Shown piece after piece: positions 1-5,887 of a stretch of 6,259 bases of DNA. A program made the translations under genes and the position numbers. The notes beneath the pieces are model-generated. The model ran no database searches. It had not been told where the DNA came from and saw only the letters and a list, made by a program, of their open reading frames with translations. Source of the DNA: Burkholderiales bacterium. GTDB lineage: Bacteria; Pseudomonadota; Gammaproteobacteria; Burkholderiales; Burkholderiaceae_C. Every line of letters starts with the position of its first letter. The stretch's first letter is position 1. The stretch spans positions 1-6,259 of the forward strand of contig CANFYD010000243.1 in the NCBI GenBank assembly GCA_947450745.1, read 5' to 3'.

Positions 1-1104
1 CAAAATGAAGCGGCCTTTTTTCTTGAACTGTGGGTATCCGGCTTGCATCCATCAGACGATTCTTCGGCCGCCGTTGGCCCCGCTTTCAACCAGTCCGCTG
101 CCGCCCGCCAGTGGCTGCGCCCCAGCGACAGCTTTTTGCGTCAGTTGCTGGCCCTGCCTCAACTGGCGCTGGTGGCGGAATCCTGCCCGGCGGAAATCGA
201 GCTGCAGCAGGCCTTGCTGGCCAGCCCCGGCGCGCCGGTCAGCGCCGCGCAGTTGGCGGCCATCACCGACGATGACGCGCGCTCCAACTACGCGATGTGG
301 CTGGAGTTCAGGGACGGTCTGTTGCAAGCCGGCTCGCTCGAGGCTTACTACCTCGCCTTGATGCGCAGCCAGCGCATCACCGTGCCGCCGCTGTTCATCG
401 ACCACCTGGTGCAAGCGATCGGCCAGCATCTTCAGCAGGGCCAGCAAGGGCAGCCGGATGCGTTTCAAGCGCGCGCCGCCGAGCTGCTGTTCCGCCAACA
501 GCGGCTGACACTGACCGAGGGCCGGCTGCTGTGCGCCGACCGGGCTTATGTGGATGCGCTGCCGGGTCGGGCCGGCTCGCTGGATGTGCTGACGCCGGAG
601 AACGCCTTCGATTACTGGCAGGGCAGCGAGCGGCAGTCGTTTGCGCTCGACCTGACGCACCAGGTTTCCAATGACCTGGGCCACGGTTTCAGCTTCAAGC
701 TGACCCGCAGCCACTCCGGCCTGACCGCGCTGGCGCGGGTGCTGGAGCAGTGGTTACAGCATTTTCTGGGCCGCCCCTGCACGATCACGCCGCTGCAAAA
801 GGTTGATGACCCGGCTTGGCGCTGGCATATCGGTCTGGACGTGGAGTCCATGCAGTTGCTCAACGACCTGTATCAGGACCGGCCGGTCAGCGCCGAGCGC
901 ATGGCGGGCCTGATCAGCCTGTTCCGGCTCGACTTTCCCACTTCAGCTCCGGGCGCCAGCGCCATCTACCTGGGGCTGGCGATGACAGCCGAACGCACGC
1001 TGAAGCTGAAGCCGCAAAACCTGCTGCTCAATTTGCCGCCCGACCTGCTGGCGACCTTGCTGGCGCCCGTGCCAGTGCCTGCGCTGCTGCCCCAGGTCGA
1101 TTGA
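1..1104 (+). CDS. DUF6352 family protein (conserved, function unknown), 5' end uncertain or outside window
   Basis: The reading frame is open from the left edge to a TGA at 1102-1104, so the start may lie outside. The only in-window starts near the N-terminus in this frame are weak, such as TTG at 43 with no clear ribosome binding site. Counting from that TTG gives 353 residues. Landmarks I associate with DUF6352 are a 'FLRQLL...VAESC' stretch (residues 31-48), 'DARSNYAMWLEFRDGLL' (78-94), 'PPLFID' (115-120), 'AAELLFRQQRLTL' (145-157), 'WHIGLD' (261-266), 'LNDLY' (273-277), 'YLGLAM' (309-314) and 'LKLKPQNLLLNLP' (320-332). There is no signal peptide or membrane segment, so it is probably cytoplasmic. 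The family has no function known to me. Its stop is 7 bp before tupB, suggesting co-transcription and a link to tungsten or formate dehydrogenase. The family name comes from remembered motifs, not a search. An ATG at 5 is in a different frame (see findings). Confidence 0.78.
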   Translation, partial: QNEAAFFLELWVSGLHPSDDSSAAVGPAFNQSAAARQWLRPSDSFLRQLLALPQLALVAESCPAEIELQQALLASPGAPVSAAQLAAITDDDARSNYAMWLEFRDGLLQAGSLEAYYLALMRSQRITVPPLFIDHLVQAIGQHLQQGQQGQPDAFQARAAELLFRQQRLTLTEGRLLCADRAYVDALPGRAGSLDVLTPENAFDYWQGSERQSFALDLTHQVSNDLGHGFSFKLTRSHSGLTALARVLEQWLQHFLGRPCTITPLQKVDDPAWRWHIGLDVESMQLLNDLYQDRPVSAERMAGLISLFRLDFPTSAPGASAIYLGLAMTAERTLKLKPQNLLLNLPPDLLATLLAPVPVPALLPQVD

Positions 1105-1111
1105 TCGGCCG

Positions 1112-1840
1112 ATGAGCGCGTTTGCCGAGAGCCTGAGCACGGCCATGCAGCTGGTGCTGGAAGCCGACCCAGTGCTGTGGCGCACGGTGCGGCTGTCGCT
1201 GCTGGTCAGCGGCTCGGCCTGCCTGTTTGCCGCCGGTTTTGGCTTGGCGGCGGGCGCTTGGCTGGCCGTTACCCAACTGCCGGGCCGCCGGGCGCTGCTG
1301 GCCCTGCTGGACACCTTGCTGGCGCTGCCATCGGTGGTGGTGGGGCTGGTGGTTTATTTGCTGTTGTCGCGCAGTGGGCCGCTCGGTTCCTGGGGCATCT
1401 TGTTCACGCCCGGCGCGATGGTGATCGCGCAAACCGTGCTGGTGCTGCCGGTGGTCACCGCGCTGGCGCACCGGCTGGTGCACGACAGCCTGCGCGACGG
1501 CGGCGATCAGCTGCGCTCGATGGGGGCAGGGCGCTTCACTTGCGCGCTGCTGATGTTGCTGCATGAGCGCTGGGCGGTGGCGACGATCATGCTGACGGCC
1601 TTTGGCCGTGCGGTCTCCGAGGTCGGCGCGGTGATGATCGTCGGCGGCAATATCGACGGGGTGACGCGCGTCATCACCACCTCGATTGCGCTGGAAACCA
1701 GCAAGGGCGACTTGCCGCTGGCGCTGGCGCTCGGGCTGGTCTTGCTCGGCTTGGTCGGCCTGGTCAACGTGGCCATCGCTGTCAGCCAGTCCTGGCAACG
1801 GGCGCAGAGCGCAGGTGGCAGACTGGCCAGGAGCGCCTGA
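1112..1840 (+). CDS. tupB: Tungstate ABC transporter, permease subunit TupB
   Basis: This is the inner-membrane channel subunit of a TupABC tungstate importer. The 242-residue protein is very hydrophobic, with likely membrane segments near residues 26-53, 62-86, 98-120, 155-178 and 201-225. The cytoplasmic EAA-type coupling loop that contacts the ATPase lies near 126-142 ('SLRDGGDQLRSMGAGRF'). The stretch 'FGRAVSEVGAVMIVGGNI' (164-181), followed by 'TRVITTSIALETSKGD' (185-200), is typical of TupB and separates it from the molybdate permease ModB. The ATG at 1112 follows the upstream stop by 7 bp, with no strong ribosome binding site, so translational coupling is likely. The stop overlaps the tupC start by one base (TGATG). 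Length is normal for the family. Tungstate rather than molybdate specificity is inferred from family resemblance and the tupA partner. Confidence 0.93.
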   Translation: MSAFAESLSTAMQLVLEADPVLWRTVRLSLLVSGSACLFAAGFGLAAGAWLAVTQLPGRRALLALLDTLLALPSVVVGLVVYLLLSRSGPLGSWGILFTPGAMVIAQTVLVLPVVTALAHRLVHDSLRDGGDQLRSMGAGRFTCALLMLLHERWAVATIMLTAFGRAVSEVGAVMIVGGNIDGVTRVITTSIALETSKGDLPLALALGLVLLGLVGLVNVAIAVSQSWQRAQSAGGRLARSA

Positions 1841-2553
1841 TGAACACAGCGACAGCGATGGTGAGCTTGCAGCAGGTTGGCGTGGCCTTCGGTGCGGTGC
1901 AGGCCTTGCGGGATGTGAGCTTGACCGTTCATCAAGGCGAGTTTGTGGCCCTGGTCGGTGCCAACGGGTCGGGCAAGACCAGCTTGTTGCAGGTGCTGCA
2001 TGGCTTGCTGCCGCACACCGGCCAGCGCCAGGTCAGCGCCGAGGCTGCCGCGCAGGTGATGGTGTTCCAGCGCCCGTTCATGCTGCATTTGTCGGTCTGG
2101 AACAATCTGCGGCTGGCGCTGTGGCTGGCCCGGGTGCCCAAGCTACAGCGCGCCGGGCGGGCCGACGAAGCGTTGCAGCGCGCCGGTTTGCAGGATTTGA
2201 AAAACCGGCCGGCGCGGGCCTTGTCCGGCGGGCAGCAGCAGCGCTTGGCGCTGGCGCGGGCCTGGGCGACCCGGCCGGCCCTGCTGTTTCTGGACGAGCC
2301 GACCGCCAGCCTCGACCCGTCGGCCAAGAATGAAATCGAAGCGATGCTGGCCGGCTTCAAGGCCGACGGCATGACCTTGGTGATGAGCACCCACAATCTC
2401 GGTCAGGCCAAACGCCTGGCCAGTCGGGTGATTTATCTCGACCGTGGCAAGCTGCAGGCCGATTTGCCGACCGCGCGCTTCTTTGGCGAGCATGCCGTTG
2501 ATGCGCGAACTGATCTGTTTCTGAAGGGGGAATTGAAATGGGATATGAAATGA
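1840..2553 (+). CDS. tupC: Tungstate ABC transporter, ATP-binding subunit TupC
   Basis: This is the cytoplasmic ATPase that powers tungstate import, 237 residues. All ABC nucleotide-binding motifs are intact: Walker A 'GANGSGKT' (40-47), Q-loop glutamine at 77 in 'VFQRPFML', signature 'LSGGQ' (128-132), Walker B 'LLFLDE' (148-153) with catalytic Glu153, D-loop 'SLD' (157-159), and switch histidine 185 in 'STHN'. The 'FQRPFMLHLSVWNNL' segment after the Q-loop fits oxyanion importers (ModC/TupC type). It lacks the long C-terminal regulatory domain of ModC, as is usual for TupC. Its ATG shares one base with the tupB stop, and its end overlaps tupA by 16 bp (or by 4 bp if tupA begins at 2550). 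This points to translational coupling across all three subunits. The name rests on context, because ATPases alone are poorly diagnostic of substrate. Confidence 0.92.
   Translation: MNTATAMVSLQQVGVAFGAVQALRDVSLTVHQGEFVALVGANGSGKTSLLQVLHGLLPHTGQRQVSAEAAAQVMVFQRPFMLHLSVWNNLRLALWLARVPKLQRAGRADEALQRAGLQDLKNRPARALSGGQQQRLALARAWATRPALLFLDEPTASLDPSAKNEIEAMLAGFKADGMTLVMSTHNLGQAKRLASRVIYLDRGKLQADLPTARFFGEHAVDARTDLFLKGELKWDMK
2524..2530 (+). promoter_or_regulatory. Ribosome binding site deciding the tupA start
   Basis: AAGGGGG lies within the end of tupC, 7 bases before the ATG at 2538. It is 19 bases from the alternative ATG at 2550, which is too far. It therefore favours the 2538 start, although the 2550 ATG would give the common 4-base ATGA overlap with the tupC stop. 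Confidence 0.55.
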
Positions 2554-3410
2554 AAGCACTCTTTTTGCGTCGGCAAGCGCTGTTGCGGCTGTCTGCGCTG
2601 GCCTTGAGCCTGACATTTGGCCTGCCCGCTTGGGCGCAAGAAAAAGTCATCGTGATGGCCTCAACCACCAGCACCGAGCAGTCCGGCTTGTTCGCCCATT
2701 TGCTGCCGGCCTTCAAGAAGGCCAGCGGCATCGAGGTGCGGGTGGTGGCGCAGGGCACCGGCCAAGCGCTGGACATGCGACCGCGTGGCGATGCCGACGT
2801 GCTATTCGTGCACGACCAGGTAGCTGAGGAGAAGTTCGTGGCCGAGGGCTTCGGGCTGGCGCGCCGCGCGGTCATGTTCAACGACTTTGTGTTGATCGGC
2901 CCGGCCGCTGACCCGGCTGCCGTGCGCGGCAAGGACATCGTCGTCGCGCTGAAAAAGCTCAGCAGCGCGCCCAGCATTTTTGTGTCGCGCGGCGACAAAA
3001 GCGGCACCCACGCGGCCGAGCTGCGCTTCTGGAGCACCGCCGGCATCGCCGACCCCGCCAGCAAGGCCGCCGAGCGCCCGTTCGATAAAAACTTTGACTA
3101 CCGCGCTTGCGGCTGCGGCATGGGCCCGGCGCTGAACATCGCGGCCAGTGCCGACGCCTATGTGCTGGCCGACCGCGGCACTTGGCTGTCGTTCAAGAAC
3201 CGCGCCACGCTGGCCGTGCTGGTCGAAGGCGACAAGCGCTTGTTCAACCAATACGGCGTCATCGTGGTCAACCCGGCCAAGCATCCGCACACCAAAACAG
3301 CGCTGGCGCAAGCCTTCTCCGATTGGGTGGTGTCGCCCGAAGGCCAGGCGGTGGTAGCCAGCTACAAAATCGGTGGTGAGCAATTGTTCTTCCCGAACGC
3401 AGTTCGTTGA
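2538..3410 (+). CDS. tupA: Tungstate-binding periplasmic protein TupA
   Basis: This is the substrate-binding protein that captures tungstate in the periplasm and delivers it to TupBC, 290 residues. It has a Sec signal peptide: a basic start with Arg11/Arg12, a hydrophobic core at about 14-29, and probable cleavage after 'AWA' at residue 33. The mature protein carries the oxyanion-binding 'STTST' (42-46, usually TTTS in TupA), 'GTGQALD' (73-79), 'GDADVLFVHD' (84-93), 'SRGDKSGTH' (150-158) and a C-terminal 'LFFPNA' end. A region normally resembling GQGMG reads 'ACGCGMG' (190-196), with Cys191 and Cys193 side by side in sequence. Placing tupA last (B-C-A) differs from the usual A-B-C naming order and leaves the most-needed subunit promoter-distal. 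An ATG at 2550 (residue 5) is an alternative start. A palindromic repeat begins 4 bp after the stop. Confidence 0.94.
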   Translation: MGYEMKALFLRRQALLRLSALALSLTFGLPAWAQEKVIVMASTTSTEQSGLFAHLLPAFKKASGIEVRVVAQGTGQALDMRPRGDADVLFVHDQVAEEKFVAEGFGLARRAVMFNDFVLIGPAADPAAVRGKDIVVALKKLSSAPSIFVSRGDKSGTHAAELRFWSTAGIADPASKAAERPFDKNFDYRACGCGMGPALNIAASADAYVLADRGTWLSFKNRATLAVLVEGDKRLFNQYGVIVVNPAKHPHTKTALAQAFSDWVVSPEGQAVVASYKIGGEQLFFPNAVR

Positions 3411-3414
3411 AGAC

Positions 3415-3532
3415 GTAGGGCGGGTCACGACCCGCGAGCGATCTCCGCACGGGCAGTGACGTGCCAACGTGAGCTGTCTTGGCACAACTCGGATGCCATG
3501 GTCGGCTGAACGCGGGTCACGACCCGCCCTAC
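3415..3532. repeat. 118-bp imperfect palindromic (MITE-like) intergenic repeat
   Basis: The outer arms at 3415-3436 and 3511-3532 are 22-base inverted repeats differing at 2 positions (GTAGGGCGGGTC... against ...GACCCGCCCTAC). Each arm holds the near-palindrome GCGGGTCACGACCCGC (3420-3435 and 3512-3527), able to fold into a 7-bp stem with a 2-base loop. A third inverted pair, GTGCCAA (3461-3467) and TTGGCAC (3479-3485), is centred at the same point as the whole element, so the full unit can fold on itself. No coding capacity or clear target duplication is visible. It lies between the tungstate genes and mobA and could also act as a terminator or RNA-stability structure, although no T-tract follows the stems. 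It probably belongs to a dispersed repeat family. Its copy number cannot be seen here. Confidence 0.8.
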
Positions 3533-3545
3533 ATAAAATTAGCTT

Positions 3546-3552
3546 GAAAGGA
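3546..3552 (+). promoter_or_regulatory. Ribosome binding site for the TTG start of mobA
   Basis: GAAAGGA sits 6 bases before the TTG at 3559, good spacing for a Shine-Dalgarno site. It lies just outside the palindromic repeat. It decides the mobA start in favour of TTG 3559 over the GTG at 3469, which lies inside the repeat and would add 30 residues unlike any MobA. Confidence 0.65.
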
Positions 3553-3558
3553 CTTCCA

Positions 3559-4173
3559 TTGATCCCGCAAGAAAACATCACCGGCCTGATCTTGGCTGGC
3601 GGGCGCGGCAGCCGCATGGGCGGCGTCGACAAAGGTCTGCAAAGCCACCAAGGCCTGCCGATGGCCTTGCATGCGCTGATGCGCTTGTCGCCGCAGGTCG
3701 GCGCGGTGCTGGTCAATGCCAACCGCAACCTCGGTGCTTACGAGTCGTTCGGCGCGCCGGTGTGGCCCGACACCTTGGCCGATTACGCCGGGCCACTGGC
3801 TGGCTTCTTGACCGGGCTGGAGCATTGCGAGACGCCGTATCTGGTCACCGTGCCCTGTGATTCGCCGCTGTTTCCGCTCGACTTTGTGCAGCGCTTGGCG
3901 CAGGCCTTGGAGGCCGAAGACGCGGACATCGCGATGGTGGGTACGCGTGATCCGGCCGACCCGACGGCCGCCTTGCAAGCGCAGCCGGTGTTCTGCCTGA
4001 TGAAAACCGAGCTGATCGAAAGCCTGGTCCGTTTCACCCAGAGCGGCCAGCGCAAGATCGACAAATGGACCGCCCAGCACCGCTGTGTGTTGGTGGCTTT
4101 CGACGACGCACCGGCCTTTGCCAATGCCAACACGCTGGCCGAGTTGCAGCAATTGCAGAATGAAAAGAACTGA
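3559..4173 (+). CDS. mobA: Molybdenum cofactor guanylyltransferase MobA
   Basis: MobA joins GMP from GTP to the molybdenum (or tungsten) pterin cofactor, giving the bis-guanine-dinucleotide form used by DMSO-reductase-family enzymes such as formate dehydrogenase. It is a cytoplasmic protein. From the TTG start it is 204 residues, normal for the family. The nucleotide-binding 'LAGGRGSRMGGVDKG' is at 12-26, 'DTLADYAGPLAG' at 71-82, the metal-site-type 'PCDSP' at 99-103 with Asp101, 'GQRKIDKW' at 163-170 and 'FANANT' at 187-192. These positions match what I recall for E. coli MobA. It stands 3 bp before fdhD, fitting joint maturation of formate dehydrogenase. No mobB is visible. The rare TTG start may limit expression. 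A longer start at GTG 3469 is unlikely because it runs through the repeat. Confidence 0.93.
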   Translation: MIPQENITGLILAGGRGSRMGGVDKGLQSHQGLPMALHALMRLSPQVGAVLVNANRNLGAYESFGAPVWPDTLADYAGPLAGFLTGLEHCETPYLVTVPCDSPLFPLDFVQRLAQALEAEDADIAMVGTRDPADPTAALQAQPVFCLMKTELIESLVRFTQSGQRKIDKWTAQHRCVLVAFDDAPAFANANTLAELQQLQNEKN

Positions 4174-4176
4174 CAG

Positions 4177-5097
4177 ATGAGTGTGCCCTTGCCCAAGCTG
4201 CCGGATCTATCCCTTTTGCCGCGCCTGACCCGCAGCACCGCGCCGCTGACCCATGCGGTCACCGTGCTGGACGAATTTGGCCAGCTGCGCCAGATGAATG
4301 TGCCGGCCGAGCGGCCGCTGACGCTGTTTGTCGATAAGCGCGAGCTGGTCACGCTGATGACGCTGGGCTTGGCCCCGGAGCTGCTGGTGCTGGGCTATTT
4401 GCGCAACCAGCGGCTGGTGGGTGGCGCGCACGAGGTGGAGTCGATCACCGTCGATTGGGATGTCGGTGCTGCTGCCGTGCGCACGCGCGCAGGCATTGCC
4501 GACATCGAACAAAAAACCGCCCAGCGCATCGTCACCACCGGCTGCGGCCAGGGCACGGTGTTCGGCGCGCTGATGGCGGATGTGGAATCGGTGCGCCTGC
4601 CCGCAGCGGCCGATGCACGCTTGCGCCAGAGCACGCTCTACTCGATCCTGGAGCAAATGCGCAAGCAGGACAGCGTCTACAAAAAGGCCGGCTCGGTACA
4701 CGGTTGCGCCTTGTTTTGCGGTGACCAGTTGCAGGTCCACATGGAAGACGTGGGCCGCCACAACGCCATCGACAGCATTGCCGGCTGGATGTGGATGCAG
4801 GGCGGGCAGGGCGCGGAAGGCGCGTTGGGCGCACCGAGCATGAGCGGTGCCGACAAATGCTTCTACACCACCGGACGCTTGACCAGCGAGATGGTGATGA
4901 AGTCGGCCCAGATGGGCGTGCCCATCATCGTGTCGCGCAACGGCATCACGCAAATGGGCCACGCGCTGGCCATGCAGCTGGGCATCACCTTGATCGGCCG
5001 GGCCAAGAACCGCCACTTCATTTGCTACAGCGGCCTGGAGCGCTTTGACAGCGAGCCCGAGCCGGCCCGCGCCGTGGCTGAAATGCAGGTGGGATGA
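4177..5097 (+). CDS. fdhD: Formate dehydrogenase accessory sulfurtransferase FdhD (FdsC-like)
   Basis: FdhD passes sulfur, originally from a cysteine desulfurase, to the bis-MGD cofactor and helps insert the cofactor into formate dehydrogenase. In fds-type clusters the homologue is called FdsC. The protein is cytoplasmic and 306 residues, slightly longer than E. coli FdhD. Recognisable parts are 'TTGCGQGTVFG' (residues 121-131), 'KKAGSVHGCALFCGD' (172 onward, with Cys177 and Cys181), 'HMEDVGRHNA' (188-197), 'TTGRLTSEMVMKSA' and 'GITLIGRAKNRHFICYSG' near the C-terminus. The catalytic-loop motif is CGQG: Cys123 is present, but the second cysteine of the E. coli-type CxxC is Gly126. A Gly/Ala-rich insert lies near 206-222. 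The ATG follows mobA by 3 bp and the stop overlaps the nitroreductase by 4 bp. The family call is secure; the exact chemistry of the single-cysteine form is not. Confidence 0.93.
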   Translation: MSVPLPKLPDLSLLPRLTRSTAPLTHAVTVLDEFGQLRQMNVPAERPLTLFVDKRELVTLMTLGLAPELLVLGYLRNQRLVGGAHEVESITVDWDVGAAAVRTRAGIADIEQKTAQRIVTTGCGQGTVFGALMADVESVRLPAAADARLRQSTLYSILEQMRKQDSVYKKAGSVHGCALFCGDQLQVHMEDVGRHNAIDSIAGWMWMQGGQGAEGALGAPSMSGADKCFYTTGRLTSEMVMKSAQMGVPIIVSRNGITQMGHALAMQLGITLIGRAKNRHFICYSGLERFDSEPEPARAVAEMQVG

Positions 5098-5693
5098 GCG
5101 CCGCTGTGCCATCAGCGTCCATCAATGACGCTGATGCGACCTTGCAGCACTTGCTCGGCCGCTACTCGGTCGGCCCCAAGCATTTGGTTGAGCCTGGCCC
5201 GGACTCGGCCCAATTGCTGCTGATGGCGGAGGCCGCCTTGCGGGCCCCGGACCACGGCGAGCTGCTGCCGTTTCGTTTCAAGCTGGTGCGCGGCGCGGCT
5301 CGCACGCGCATGGCGGCGCTGTTCGAGGCGGCGGCCCGCGCGGCCGGCAAGGACGCCGCCGGAGCGCTGATCGACGCCGAGCGCGCCCTGCGTCCGCCGG
5401 TCACCGTGGCCGTGCTGGCCCGCATCGACCTGGGCCACCCGCTGGTGCCTGCGCATGAGCAATGGGTGTGTGTCGGCGGGGCCGTCGCCAACTTCCTCAA
5501 CGCCGCCCATTTGCTGGGCTTTGGCGGCAAGATGTTGAGCGGTGCCAAGGTACGCGACCCCGGCATCAGCGCTGCTTTTTGCGGCCCCGGTGAAACCCTG
5601 CTCGGTTGGATCGCACTGGGCACGCCAGCGCGCCGGCCGGCCGGCCCGTCCCGCAAGGGCGGAGCCACGCAAGCGCTGCAGGACTGGGGCTGA
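5094..5693 (+). CDS. Nitroreductase family protein (YdjA-like, FMN-binding)
   Basis: This is a probable FMN-dependent NAD(P)H oxidoreductase of the small YdjA-like nitroreductase group, 199 residues, probably a cytoplasmic dimer. Visible landmarks are 'GRYSVGPK' (22-29, in place of the usual RRS at the FMN phosphate site), 'LRAPDHGELLPFRF' (49-62), 'EQW' (122-124), 'GFGGKMLSGA' (142-151) and 'LGWIALGTP' (170-178). The physiological substrate is unknown; nitro-compound reduction is a family label, not evidence. A basic tail (179-199, with RRP and SRKGG) follows the fold. Its ATG overlaps the fdhD stop by 4 bases (ATGA), strong evidence of coupled translation with the cofactor maturation genes. 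The stop codon lies within the apparent CTGAG duplication of the next repeat, so the original C-terminus may have been altered by insertion. Confidence 0.88.
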   Translation: MSAAVPSASINDADATLQHLLGRYSVGPKHLVEPGPDSAQLLLMAEAALRAPDHGELLPFRFKLVRGAARTRMAALFEAAARAAGKDAAGALIDAERALRPPVTVAVLARIDLGHPLVPAHEQWVCVGGAVANFLNAAHLLGFGGKMLSGAKVRDPGISAAFCGPGETLLGWIALGTPARRPAGPSRKGGATQALQDWG

Positions 5694-5838
5694 GAGGGTG
5701 CGAACTTTTTACTGCGCGGCCGCCATGCGTCGTTGGCTGGGTACTCGGAATCCTCACGTACCTGAAGTACGCTCCGGTTCCTGCGCCCCATCCGCCTAGC
5801 CTGACAGCCGCTCGCTACAAAAGTTCTCACCCTCTGAG
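5690..5838. repeat. About 140-bp palindromic repeat with apparent 5-bp target duplication
   Basis: Inverted ends at 5694-5709 (GAGGGTGCGAACTTTT) and 5819-5834 match at 15 of 16 positions. Between them the arms keep partial complementarity all the way to a perfect centre: CGTAC (5757-5761), five-base loop, GTACG (5767-5771). The pentamer CTGAG occurs directly at both borders, 5690-5694 and 5834-5838, consistent with a target site duplication around a 139-bp element (5695-5833). There is no open reading frame of its own and no transposase, so it would be a non-autonomous element or a dispersed structural repeat. Transcribed, it would form a long imperfect hairpin just after the nitroreductase stop, which could protect or end the mRNA. 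Its sequence differs from the repeat at 3415-3532. Confidence 0.8.
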
Positions 5839-5887
5839 CTGCACGCCCAGACCTGCCTCAGCCACGCAGCTGTTGCGTTCGGCCACG

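Noticed and set aside
1028..1798. Long minus-strand open frame opposite tupB
   Set aside because: It is rich in Gln, Arg and His, as expected from the antisense of GC-rich leucine/alanine codons, and lies wholly against a clear permease gene.
3469..3558. GTG start at 3469 extending mobA by 30 residues
   Set aside because: The extension runs through the palindromic repeat, has no MobA-like sequence, and a well-spaced ribosome binding site precedes TTG 3559.
3411..3558. Molybdenum-cofactor or other riboswitch before mobA
   Set aside because: The structure here is a symmetrical inverted repeat sharing features with another site in the window (5888-5908), not a known riboswitch architecture.
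4207..5112. Long minus-strand open frame (about 300 codons) opposite fdhD
   Set aside because: Its composition is His/Gln/Ala-rich without recognisable motifs, and the opposite strand encodes an unambiguous FdhD.
3415..5838. mobA-fdhD-nitroreductase block as a composite mobile unit bounded by two repeats
   Set aside because: The bounding repeats belong to different sequence families, each symmetrical within itself, and no transposase is visible. Each is better explained as an independent insertion.
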